Assembly (NCBI GenBank): GCA_902489945.1
Contig: CABUBZ010000071.1
Span: 1 to 9,165 of the forward strand
Direction: 5' to 3'
Origin: an uncultured Collinsella sp.
GTDB taxonomy: Bacteria; Actinomycetota; Coriobacteriia; Coriobacteriales; Coriobacteriaceae
Length of the DNA: 9,165 bases
Below, one piece after another: positions 1 to 5,804 of this stretch (position 1 is the stretch's first letter; every line of letters begins with the position of its first letter). The notes under the pieces were generated by a model. The model ran no database searches and was not told where the DNA came from. It was given only the letters and a program-made list of their open reading frames with translations. Both the position numbers and the translations under genes were made by a program.

Positions 1-283
1 TCTGAGCGTCGCGCTTGGCAACCTCTTGTGCCAGCTGCTGAGCTGCAGCGTTCTTCTGCTCGACAAGCTGAGCGTCGCGCTGAGACTCTGCCTTTTGCAA
101 AGCAGCCGTCGAGCGCGAGCGCTCAAGCTCCAGTGCCTGCTCGCCCTCGCGCTGGACCGCCTTCACGCGCTCATCCAGGTCGCGCGAGAACTCGGCATCG
201 CGCACCTGCTTGACGATATCCGCATAACCGGACGCATCGACCTTAAAAACTTCGCCGCAATGCGGGCACTTGATCTCGTTCAT
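1..283 (-). CDS. DUF2130-type coiled-coil protein, N-terminal part only (cut by window edge)
   Basis: The first 94 codons of a minus-strand gene are visible; the rest lies beyond base 1. The ATG (283-281) is preceded by GAGGAGC with good spacing, so this start is firm. The protein opens with a CPHCG knuckle (Cys6, Cys9), continues with a short segment including SGYADIVKQVRD, and then becomes a long charged helix rich in Glu, Arg, Gln and Ala, from about residue 35 to the edge. A CPxCG start followed by a coiled coil is the layout of DUF2130-domain proteins. Their function is not established; the C-terminal domain has been suggested to be nuclease-like, and that part is not visible here. The helix contains RDAQ twice, 22 residues apart, mirrored by a 14-bp exact DNA repeat (2-15 and 68-81). 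The family call comes from recognising the N-terminus only. Confidence 0.72.
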   Translation of the reverse strand, partial: MNEIKCPHCGEVFKVDASGYADIVKQVRDAEFSRDLDERVKAVQREGEQALELERSRSTAALQKAESQRDAQLVEQKNAAAQQLAQEVAKRDAQ

Positions 284-381
284 GGCAGCTCCTCGATGGA
301 CGCAAATTTCAACCGCCTACACTCTACCGCGCCGCACGGACAAAAAAGACGCCGCCGCCATAATGGCAACGGCGCCAGAAC

Positions 382-412
382 CACCACAAAGGCGACTGTT
401 CCCTTTGTGGTG
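382..412. repeat. ACCACAAAGG palindromic hairpin, copy 1
   Basis: An 11-bp perfect stem (CACCACAAAGG, 382-392, with CCTTTGTGGTG, 402-412) closes a 9-nt loop. It starts 11 nt beyond the stop codon of the deacetylase gene on the minus strand. There is no U-run after the stem on the minus strand, so it is a poor intrinsic terminator. Its sequence and position match copy 2 at 1210-1244. I read it as a REP-like dispersed palindrome that may also protect the mRNA 3' end. Confidence 0.7.
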
Positions 413-422
413 ACTTGGGTCC

Positions 423-1187
423 TTACAGGTCGCGGTAGTCGATCAGGCGAAGATCAGGTTGAGACTCAAGCCAAGTGCGAAGCTCGGGGTCGATCAGCGC
501 ATCGACTTCCTTGGTGCGGTCGGTCGTGAGCGAGCTGTTCTCCAGGATAAAACGATCGAGATAGCCCGGATGGCACACAAAGACGACCGTCTCGCCGTCC
601 ACCATCTCGCGAACCGTCTGCATGATTGCCTCTTTGGGCTCGTAGCCCGGCTCCATCGAGCGCATCACCATGCGCAGATCAGTATCTCCGCAATGCACCA
701 CAGCCGCGGGGTCGAAGCTCGCCTTTTGCTCCTTAAGGCCCAGCTCCTGAGCAACCGCCGAGATCGCTCGGTTAAGGTTTTTGCTCATGACGGCATGGGC
801 CTCAAAGTAATCGGGTTCGCGGCCCACAATCTCTACAAAGCGGTCATGCTGCGCGCGGATCTCGATGCAGGCCTCATCAAAGTCGATCAGTTCTTCGCCG
901 CGCTTAAAATGCTCGCGGAAGGTACGGCTACTATGGAACTCACCGCTCTCGTTGAGCATACTCGGAATGAGCTCCGGGTCGGCACACGGCTTGCCCAGGC
1001 ACACGTTGGTATGCTGGCCCACCGCAATGCCGGCGTCCGCCACGAGCGACCAGCCACGCTCGGCCTCGGGCATATTGGGCATCAAGCCCGCCGAGCGCAC
1101 CAGACCCTCATTGATGCTGCGGGCAATCCCCAGGTTAACGGCATACGAATAACCGATATCGTCGGCACGAATGAGCAATTGCTTCAT
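423..1187 (-). CDS. ChbG/HpnK (YdjC) family carbohydrate deacetylase
   Basis: The protein has 254 aa, the usual length for the YdjC-like family, whose characterised members remove N-acetyl groups from small sugars such as chitooligosaccharides. They use a divalent metal on a TIM-barrel-like fold. Visible motifs are the N-terminal strand ending in RADDIGY (Asp9, Asp10), VGQHTN (His59) and VCHPGY (His206), matching the family's paired Asp, GxH and HPG elements. The central motif is EAHAVMS (His131), where many relatives have a more His-rich run, so metal coordination or substrate may differ. There is no signal peptide, so the protein is cytoplasmic. The ATG (1187-1185) has GGAG 5 nt upstream. 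It lies 64 nt downstream of the phosphoesterase stop, with a hairpin between, and nothing nearby (transporter, glycosidase) reveals the sugar. The family is fairly certain; the substrate is unknown. Confidence 0.85.
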   Translation of the reverse strand: MKQLLIRADDIGYSYAVNLGIARSINEGLVRSAGLMPNMPEAERGWSLVADAGIAVGQHTNVCLGKPCADPELIPSMLNESGEFHSSRTFREHFKRGEELIDFDEACIEIRAQHDRFVEIVGREPDYFEAHAVMSKNLNRAISAVAQELGLKEQKASFDPAAVVHCGDTDLRMVMRSMEPGYEPKEAIMQTVREMVDGETVVFVCHPGYLDRFILENSSLTTDRTKEVDALIDPELRTWLESQPDLRLIDYRDL

Positions 1188-1209
1188 AGCGACTCCAATC
1201 TATGCAAGG

Positions 1210-1244
1210 ACCACCACAAAGGTGCCTGTCCCCTTTGTGGTGGT
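1210..1244. repeat. ACCACAAAGG palindromic hairpin, copy 2
   Basis: A 13-bp perfect stem (ACCACCACAAAGG, 1210-1222, with its complement at 1232-1244) closes a 9-nt loop, and two G-T pairs extend it at the base. It lies between the phosphoesterase stop (1252) and the deacetylase start (1187). On the minus strand the 3' half of the first arm plus loop reads AAAGGGGACAGG; copy 1 has AAAGGGAACAG in the same place, and the hairpin at 9052-9076 has AAAAGGGACAGG. Repeated occurrence with a conserved asymmetric loop points to a REP-type element rather than a gene-specific terminator. Confidence 0.75.
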
Positions 1245-1251
1245 TTGAGGG

Positions 1252-1797
1252 CTACAGTCCAAAGAAGCCGAGAATCTGGTCGCGGCTAACGGGCTTGTAG
1301 TTGTTGGCATCGAGGCCAACGTCGTAGCGAAAGATAGGGCGCTCGCGATCGCGATTGCGCGCGTTGGTGCGGTCTCCCCTGCTGTGAATGTGCCCGTGCA
1401 GCATGATGGCGCCGCGCGCCTTGCCATTCCAGCTGAGCATGGGGTAATGGCTCATTACCAGGCGATGGCCCTTAGCGTAACCGGGGGCGACCTCCAGATA
1501 ATCGCGCACCTCATCCCAAATGTGCGGCGCGTCCGGATCTCCCCAATCGCCATCATGGTTACCACGGATGAGCGTCACGTTCTGGCATTCGATGCGCTCG
1601 CGCAGGCGCGCTGCCTCCGCCATGGGCAAACGATACGTAAAGTCTCCCAGGATATAGAGGCGGTCGTCCACAGCCACGTACTCATTGATGGCATCGATGA
1701 CCTTGCGGTTCATCTCCTCGACCGAATCAAACGGTCGATCCATGTCGTGCAAGATATTCGTATCGCCCAGGTGCAGATCGGCGGTAAACCACATCAT
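1252..1797 (-). CDS. Small calcineurin-like metallophosphoesterase
   Basis: This is a 181-aa protein with the full metal-binding set of the calcineurin-like phosphoesterase fold, in order: DLH (Asp7, His9), GDF (Asp52), GNHD (Asn80, His81), SHYP (His117) and GHIH (His136, His138). These residues hold two divalent metals for phosphomono- or diester hydrolysis. The tail DVGLDANNYKPVS, containing Asp163, is typical of the compact bacterial subgroup whose real substrates are unknown. Length is normal for a single-domain member, and there is no signal peptide or membrane segment. Two ATGs stand in tandem at the start; GAGG lies 9 nt before the first (1797), which I use. A TATACT -10 with GTGACT 18 bp upstream suggests its own promoter (1838-1867). 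It could act on nucleotides or on phosphoester bonds in small molecules; sequence alone does not decide. Confidence 0.86.
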   Translation of the reverse strand: MMWFTADLHLGDTNILHDMDRPFDSVEEMNRKVIDAINEYVAVDDRLYILGDFTYRLPMAEAARLRERIECQNVTLIRGNHDGDWGDPDAPHIWDEVRDYLEVAPGYAKGHRLVMSHYPMLSWNGKARGAIMLHGHIHSRGDRTNARNRDRERPIFRYDVGLDANNYKPVSRDQILGFFGL

Positions 1798-1837
1798 CGT
1801 CTATGCCCTCATTTCGCAGCGCGTATAAGACCTGTTT

Positions 1838-1867
1838 AGTATACAGACGCGGCGATGAGACAGTCAC
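1838..1867 (-). promoter_or_regulatory. Predicted promoter of the metallophosphoesterase gene
   Basis: On the minus strand GTGACT (1867-1862; 4 of 6 to TTGACA) and TATACT (1843-1838; 5 of 6 to TATAAT) are separated by 18 bp. The predicted start is near 1830, leaving a leader of about 30 nt. The -35 overlaps the stop codon of the upstream small gene. This is pattern evidence only. Confidence 0.42.
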
Positions 1868-2043
1868 CCAAAGAGCCCGCCGAACAGGCCTCGGCGACGC
1901 TTGTCCTGCTTTTTCGAAGCGTCATCCCGCGCCTTCTTGCCCTGCCGCTTCTTACGGTCCTGCTCCAACTCATCGTCATCGAGTAGCATATCCCACTCAA
2001 ACGGATCGTCTGTCAGATCGAACAGGTCATCGTCATCAAACAC
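1864..2043 (-). CDS. Hypothetical 59-aa charge-polarised protein
   Basis: I do not recognise a family. The first half (to about residue 29) carries about 15 Asp or Glu plus aromatic and hydrophobic residues (FDL, PFEWDMLL). The second half (30-51) carries about 13 Lys or Arg, and the chain ends in two tandem GLFG units. Such a split charge suggests a disordered or self-associating protein, or one that touches nucleic acid or ribosomes; that is inference. The start is chosen as GTG (2043-2041) because GGAGG (2053-2049) stands 5 nt before it. An in-frame ATG at 2055 would add four residues (M-E-A-H) but has no Shine-Dalgarno and would itself contain the GGAGG. An in-frame TAA lies just upstream. 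Strong RBS and biased composition argue that it is real. Confidence 0.6.
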   Translation of the reverse strand: MFDDDDLFDLTDDPFEWDMLLDDDELEQDRKKRQGKKARDDASKKQDKRRRGLFGGLFG

Positions 2044-2154
2044 GTGCGCCTCCATTACCGATTAGCGAGCATCCACAACATAGTTGAGAAGTCTACGGGC
2101 CCGTGCGGACACAAATTCATCCCGTCCGCGTCTTTCAATCGCTTGCCGCAACGC

Positions 2155-2183
2155 TTGCGCGGCGGAACGCTTACAGCTAAGAT
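2155..2183 (+). promoter_or_regulatory. Possible promoter of the candidate small RNA
   Basis: On the plus strand TTGCGC (2155-2160) and TAAGAT (2178-2183) are 17 bp apart. Each matches the sigma-70-type consensus only partly (3 of 6 and 4 of 6). The predicted start, near 2190, falls exactly at the foot of the first stem of the candidate RNA, and this coincidence is the main argument. The rest of 2056-2154 holds a GC-rich 10-bp palindrome (2095-2104) and a GCGGAC/GTCCGC inverted repeat, but nothing I can assign. Confidence 0.3.
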
Positions 2184-2189
2184 AGGGAC

Positions 2190-2290
2190 ACGGATGGCAC
2201 CCGTGGCTGCGGGTCTTGCCAACTCCGATACACGTTTTCATCGTGAGAAGTGGCCGTCTTCGCTTACGCGGGGGCGGCCACTTTGTTTTT
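2190..2290 (+). ncRNA. Candidate small RNA, about 100 nt, opposite strand to both neighbours
   Basis: Three consecutive stem-loops can be drawn on the plus strand. Stem 1 (2191-2227) pairs CGGA/TCCG, TGGCA/TGCCA and CCCG/CGGG, with one-sided bulges and a TGGCTG loop. Stem 2 (2231-2245) pairs CACG/CGTG around a TTTTCAT loop. Stem 3 (2248-2283) is the terminator. No plus-strand protein gene lies nearby, so a riboswitch or leader role is unlikely. I see no SRP, 6S, tmRNA, RNase P or tRNA signature. The 5' end is inferred from a weak promoter; the 3' end is well supported. It could act in trans, or the terminator could serve an unseen antisense transcript. Confidence 0.42.
2248..2290 (+). terminator. 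Strong intrinsic terminator on the plus strand
   Basis: A 16-bp uninterrupted stem (2248-2263 with 2268-2283) closes a TTAC loop and runs into TTTGTTTTT. Three pairs are T-G, which become U-G wobbles in plus-strand RNA but A-C mismatches in minus-strand RNA. The U-run also follows only on the plus strand. Direction is therefore clear, although both flanking genes run on the minus strand. Confidence 0.82.
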
Positions 2291-2307
2291 CCCTATGCCA
2301 TCTGAAT

Positions 2308-3687
2308 CTAATGCACAAACATGCGCACGAACTTGTGCTTCCAGCTTGCGTAAGGAGCATAGCGGAATGGCACGTCCAGCCACGTTGCCTTGTTCACGAT
2401 GCTCTTCTTGTGGCTAAACGTATCGAAGCTCTCGCGTCCATGGTACTGCCCCATACCGCTCGCACCCATGCCACCAAAGCCCATATGGCTCGTAGCCAAG
2501 TGCATAATCGTGTCGTTGACGCAGCCGCCGCCAAAGGGCACGTAACGCACAAAGCGCTGCTGAACTGCGCGATCCTGGCTAAAGATATACAGAGCCAGCG
2601 GCGTCGGACGATCCGTAATAAACGTCTCGGCCTCGTCTAGGCTCTCAAACGTCAGCACCGGCAAGATGGGGCCGAAAATCTCCTCCTGCATCACGGCGTC
2701 ATCGGGGGTCACGCCGTCCAAAATCGTCGGCTCAATCTTGAGCGATGACTCGCGCGCCGTGCCTCCAAGCACAACCTTATCGGGATCGATCAGCCCACGC
2801 ACGCGCGCAAAATGCTTGGCGTTGACGATATGCCCATAATCCTCGTTATCGAGCGGATGCTCGCCAAACATACGGCGGGCCTCTTCCCTGATGAGGTCCA
2901 GCAGCTCGTCGTGCACGCGCGCATCGACCAGCAGGTAGTCGGGCGCCACGCAGGTCTGCCCCACGTTGAGCCATTTACCAAAGGCGATACGCCGCGCCGC
3001 AACCTTCAAGTTTGCCGTCGCATCCACGATGCAGGGGCTCTTTCCGCCCAGCTCAAGCGTCACGGGCGTGAGGTTTTTGCTCGCGCGCTCCATGACGAGC
3101 TTGCCGACCGGAACACTACCGGTAAAGAAGATCTTGTCCCAGCATTCATCGAGCAACGCTTCGTTCTCGGCACGCCCGCCTTCGACGACCGTCACCAGGC
3201 GCGAATCAAATGCTTCCTCGCAAATCTGCCTGAGCACCGCGCTCGAAGCCGGCGCATAGGCACTCGGCTTGATGACCACGGTGTTGCCTGCAGCGAGCGC
3301 GCCGGCGAGCGGCTCGAGCGTCAGTAAAAACGGATAGTTCCAGGGCGCCATGATGAGCGTGACGCCATAGGGCACGGCTTGCGTTTTGCACACACTAATG
3401 GCATTGGCGAGGTCGCAGGGGCGCAGGCGCGGGCGGCTCCATCGGGCCATATGCGCAATCTGATGGCGAATCTCGGAAAGCGACGTGCCGATCTCGCACA
3501 TATATGCCTCGTCATGCGACTTACCCAAATCGGTCTTGAGCGCATGGGCAATATCGGCCTCGTGCGCCCGCACCGCATCGCGTAAACTCACGAGCGCACG
3601 ACGTCGAGCATCGACATCAAACGTAGCGTGCATCTTAAAGTAGGCGCGCTGCTCGCCGACGATGCGCGCAATTTCCTCGGTGTTCAT
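2308..3687 (-). CDS. NAD(P)-dependent aldehyde dehydrogenase, class-3-like
   Basis: The enzyme oxidises an aldehyde to the acid with NAD(P)+. At 459 aa it has the short form typical of class-3 ALDHs rather than the roughly 490-500 aa of classes 1 and 2. Motifs in order: PWNYPF (Asn117, oxyanion hole), VIKPS (Lys140, cofactor), FFTGS and VGK (187-196), LELGGKSP (Glu212, general base), GQTCVAPDYLL (Cys246, nucleophile), EEIFGP (335-340), and a Gly/Met-rich stretch near 400-413. All catalytic residues are present. The C-terminus (from about 440) is aromatic and basic; it is not a clear transmembrane anchor. The ATG (3687) lies 8 nt after the dehydrogenase stop, and its AGGAGG overlaps that TAG, so translation is probably coupled. 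Paired with the alcohol dehydrogenase it would carry alcohol to acid, or work in reverse in redox balance. Substrate not determinable. Confidence 0.93.
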   Translation of the reverse strand: MNTEEIARIVGEQRAYFKMHATFDVDARRRALVSLRDAVRAHEADIAHALKTDLGKSHDEAYMCEIGTSLSEIRHQIAHMARWSRPRLRPCDLANAISVCKTQAVPYGVTLIMAPWNYPFLLTLEPLAGALAAGNTVVIKPSAYAPASSAVLRQICEEAFDSRLVTVVEGGRAENEALLDECWDKIFFTGSVPVGKLVMERASKNLTPVTLELGGKSPCIVDATANLKVAARRIAFGKWLNVGQTCVAPDYLLVDARVHDELLDLIREEARRMFGEHPLDNEDYGHIVNAKHFARVRGLIDPDKVVLGGTARESSLKIEPTILDGVTPDDAVMQEEIFGPILPVLTFESLDEAETFITDRPTPLALYIFSQDRAVQQRFVRYVPFGGGCVNDTIMHLATSHMGFGGMGASGMGQYHGRESFDTFSHKKSIVNKATWLDVPFRYAPYASWKHKFVRMFVH

Positions 3688-3695
3688 GGACCCTC

Positions 3696-4916
3696 CTAGT
3701 TCTCGTCCTCAAACATACCACCTGCAACAACTTCGTACATATGCTCGAGCTCCAGGCGGTCCATTAAAAGAGGAACGGGGTACAGGGGATTGGCCTCGGC
3801 ATCGGCATGGGACGCCATTTGCGGAATATCGGAGCGGCGAATACCCGAGACATATTTGGGGATTCCCAGGGCCTCGTTCATGCGGTCGACCCAATCGATA
3901 AAGGCCTCGGACGCAAGACTGTCCTGCGCGGTAGCCGGCGCAATGCCCGCCATGCGAGCAAGATCGGCGAGCTTAGGAGCAGCAGTTTCGCCATAGGCGC
4001 GAAGCATATGCGGCAGGATGATGGCGTTGGCCAAACCGTGCGGAATTCCGTATCGGCCGCCCAGACTGTGCGCGATGGCATGAACATATCCGACATAGGA
4101 GCGGGTAAACGCAACGCCCGCCTTATACGCCGCCGAAAGCATATTGCGGCGCGCACGCATGTCGTCGCCATGCTCATAGGCCTCGAGCAAATTGTCGCGG
4201 ATGAGCTGGACCGCCTGACGCGCCATCTTGCGCGTGTAGGGCGTGGTGCTACGGCCGATAAAGGCCTCGACAGCATGCGTCAGGGCGTCCATGCCCGTCT
4301 GCCCCGTAATGGAGGCAGGCAACCCGCGCGTAAACTCGGGGTCGTGCACCGCAAAACGCGGGATGAGCACAAAGTCGTTAATGGGGTACTTGTAGTGCGT
4401 CTCGTCATCGGTGATAACCGCCGCGAGCGTGACTTCGCTTCCCGTGCCTGCCGTGGTGGGAACGGCGATGAGCAGCGGCAGGCGACGATGAATCCGCAGC
4501 AGGCCGCGCATCTTGTTGATGGGCTTGTTTGGCTGCGCAATGCGCGCCCCCACGCCCTTGGCGCAGTCCATGGCCGAGCCACCGCCAAAGCCGATAATGG
4601 CCTGGCAGGCGCGCGCTCGATACAGAGACGCCGCTTCCTCCACGTTTGAGACCGTGGGGTTCGCTGATGTTTTGGCATAGATCGCAACGCCGATTCCCTT
4701 GGACGCGAGCGCTGTCTCGAGCGGTGCCGTGAGCCCCAGACGGGCAATGCCGGGATCCGTCACGATAAGAACCCGCTGTATCGAACGCGCCTGAAGCACT
4801 GTGGGCACATCCTCAGCGTGCTCCAGAATGCGTGGCTCGGTATAGGGCAGCACCGGCAATGCGATGCGAAAAACCGTTTGATACGTTCGGCACCAGGCGC
4901 GGCGGGCTAGATGCAT
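3696..4916 (-). CDS. Iron-containing (group III) alcohol dehydrogenase
   Basis: This 406-aa protein interconverts an alcohol and an aldehyde with NAD(P)H. The N-terminal dinucleotide domain shows GFGGGSAMDCAKG (109-121) and PTTAGTGSE (153-161). The metal centre ligands are Asp210 and His214 (TGMDALTHAVEA), His279 (HAIAH) and His293 (PHGLAN), with the extra conserved His283 between. The spacing is that of the FucO/AdhB family. The N-terminus is about 15-20 residues longer than many members. The ATG (4916) is preceded by GAGGGAG 8 nt upstream and the reading frame fits, so I keep this start. It is the first gene of a two-gene operon with the aldehyde dehydrogenase and is divergent from the rubrerythrin. 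A TACAAT -10-like box (4968-4963) lacks a good -35, and one operator copy lies between it and the start codon, the position of a repressor. The alcohol substrate is open. Confidence 0.93.
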   Translation of the reverse strand: MHLARRAWCRTYQTVFRIALPVLPYTEPRILEHAEDVPTVLQARSIQRVLIVTDPGIARLGLTAPLETALASKGIGVAIYAKTSANPTVSNVEEAASLYRARACQAIIGFGGGSAMDCAKGVGARIAQPNKPINKMRGLLRIHRRLPLLIAVPTTAGTGSEVTLAAVITDDETHYKYPINDFVLIPRFAVHDPEFTRGLPASITGQTGMDALTHAVEAFIGRSTTPYTRKMARQAVQLIRDNLLEAYEHGDDMRARRNMLSAAYKAGVAFTRSYVGYVHAIAHSLGGRYGIPHGLANAIILPHMLRAYGETAAPKLADLARMAGIAPATAQDSLASEAFIDWVDRMNEALGIPKYVSGIRRSDIPQMASHADAEANPLYPVPLLMDRLELEHMYEVVAGGMFEDEN

Positions 4917-4934
4917 AAAGGAAGCTCCCTCATT

Positions 4935-4950
4935 TGTTGATTGGTCAACA
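4935..4950. promoter_or_regulatory. Operator copy 1, TTGATTGATCAA-like inverted repeat
   Basis: TGTTGA-TTGG-TCAACA has perfect 6-bp arms. It lies 19-34 bp upstream of the alcohol dehydrogenase ATG, just downstream of a TACAAT -10-like box, where a bound repressor would block transcription. The core TTGATTGGTCAA differs by one base from the TTGATTGATCAA type common among MarR-family sites; that family assignment is inference. Confidence 0.5.
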
Positions 4951-4998
4951 TTTGCTCGACCGATTGTACTCAGTGGCGGTCAAAGACGGCCTGCCAAT

Positions 4999-5014
4999 CG
5001 TTAATCAATCAACA
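4999..5014. promoter_or_regulatory. Operator copy 2, same motif in reverse orientation
   Basis: Read on the minus strand this is TGTTGATTGATTAACG, identical to copy 1 at 13 of 16 positions. The centres of the two copies are 64 bp apart, close to six helical turns, so proteins bound at both would face the same side. It lies about 47 bp upstream of the rubrerythrin -35 and upstream of the alcohol dehydrogenase -10-like box. Confidence 0.48.
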
Positions 5015-5060
5015 TCTTCATATCTCAAAATTGTTTTATTAAAAATCATTCCTAATAGGC

Positions 5061-5088
5061 TTCACATTTGGTTTCATTTATGGATAAT
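5061..5088 (+). promoter_or_regulatory. Predicted rubrerythrin promoter
   Basis: TTCACA (5061-5066) and GATAAT (5083-5088) each match the sigma-70-type consensus at 5 of 6 positions, spaced 16 bp. An AT-rich stretch (about 5014-5060) lies upstream, where an UP element would be. Predicted start near 5095, giving a leader of about 78 nt. Confidence 0.55.
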
Positions 5089-5107
5089 AGAACCCGTCAA
5101 GACGCAC

Positions 5108-5169
5108 GTCCGGAGAGGGCCCTTACGGGACCGGACAAGCGCCCCATCGCCATCGATCGAAAGGATCGA
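5108..5169 (+). promoter_or_regulatory. Structured rubrerythrin 5' leader with hairpin around the ribosome-binding site
   Basis: Two hairpins fit in the leader. The first is GTCCGG/CCGGAC (5108-5113 with 5131-5136), with an inner CCC-TTAC-GGG. The second is TCGATC/GATCGA (5153-5158 with 5164-5169) with a 5-nt GAAAG loop. The Shine-Dalgarno AAAGGA (5160-5165) lies in the loop and the first bases of the second stem's 3' arm, so this stem could tune translation. No known riboswitch is recognised. Confidence 0.35.
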
Positions 5170-5172
5170 ATC

Positions 5173-5733
5173 ATGAAGTTTGTTTGCCCCGTTTGCGGTT
5201 ATGTGGAAGAGTTCGACGGCGACCAGCTGCCCGAGGACTTCAAGTGCCCCCAGTGCGGTGTTCCCGGTTCTCGTTTCCTGAAGCAGGAGGAGGGCCAGCT
5301 CGAGTGGGCTGCCGAGCACGTCGTGGGCGTCGCCAAGATGGAGGGCGTCTCCGAGGACATCGTTGCCGACCTGCGTGCCAACTTTGAGGGCGAGTGCTCT
5401 GAGGTCGGTATGTACCTGGCCATGGCTCGCGTCGCTCATCGCGAGGGCTATCCCGAGATCGGCCTGTACTGGGAGAAGGCTGCCCACGAGGAGGCAGAGC
5501 ATGCCGCCAAGTTCGCCGAGCTCCTGGGCGAGGTCGTGACCGACTCCACCAAGAAGAACCTCGAAATGCGCGTTGAAGCCGAGAATGGCGCCACCGCCGG
5601 CAAGACCGATCTTGCCAAGCGTGCCAAGGCCGCTGGTCTCGATGCCATCCACGACACCGTGCACGAGATGGCTCGCGACGAAGCTCGCCACGGCAAGGCT
5701 TTCGCTGGCCTGCTCAAGCGCTACTTTGGCTAA
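5173..5733 (+). CDS. Reverse rubrerythrin (rubredoxin domain then diiron ferritin-like domain)
   Basis: The 186-aa cytoplasmic protein reduces hydrogen peroxide to water in anaerobes, with electrons entering through the rubredoxin iron. Residues 1-35 are a compact rubredoxin domain with Cys5, Cys8, Cys25 and Cys28 (CPVCG and CPQCG). Residues from about 45 form the four-helix diiron domain, with FEGECSEVGMY (71-81), HEEAEHAAKF (105-114), EMRVEAENG (131-139) and DEARHGKAF (169-177) supplying the Glu and His ligands. Classical rubrerythrin has the rubredoxin at the C-terminus, so the order here is the reverse type described in clostridia. The ATG at 5173 has AAAGGA 7 nt upstream; a much earlier in-frame ATG at 5068 lies before the predicted transcript start and is rejected. 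Codons are strongly biased (GAG, GCC, CTG, AAG), suggesting high expression. Monocistronic with its own terminator. Confidence 0.94.
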   Translation: MKFVCPVCGYVEEFDGDQLPEDFKCPQCGVPGSRFLKQEEGQLEWAAEHVVGVAKMEGVSEDIVADLRANFEGECSEVGMYLAMARVAHREGYPEIGLYWEKAAHEEAEHAAKFAELLGEVVTDSTKKNLEMRVEAENGATAGKTDLAKRAKAAGLDAIHDTVHEMARDEARHGKAFAGLLKRYFG

Positions 5734-5767
5734 GCCAACTGCCTGAGACATAACCTCTAGCTCGATG

Positions 5768-5797
5768 AGGCCCGGACCGCATGGTTCGGGCCTTCTT
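5768..5797 (+). terminator. Rubrerythrin intrinsic terminator
   Basis: An 11-bp stem (AGGCCCGGACC, 5768-5778, with 5783-5793) closes a GCAT loop, with one G-T pair, then TTCTTC. It begins 34 nt after the rubrerythrin stop and lies just before the convergent pdxR stop. The single wobble and the T-rich tail favour the plus direction; the minus side has no U-run. Confidence 0.78.
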
Positions 5798-5804
5798 CGT
5801 GGGC

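Noticed and set aside
2190..2290. SRP RNA, 6S RNA, tmRNA or tRNA as identity of the small RNA candidate
   Set aside because: No SRP-type GGAA loop motif, no tRNA T-arm, no long open-bubble helix, and the size is wrong for tmRNA or RNase P.
2044..2640. Plus-strand 198-codon open frame across the gap and the aldehyde dehydrogenase 3' end
   Set aside because: It reads straight through the strong plus-strand terminator at 2248-2290, overlaps a certain gene, and has no recognisable domain.
5074..5751. 225-codon minus-strand open frame opposite the rubrerythrin
   Set aside because: It overlaps a certain gene and its promoter and leader, and has a low-complexity Leu/Gly/Ala composition typical of an antisense shadow.
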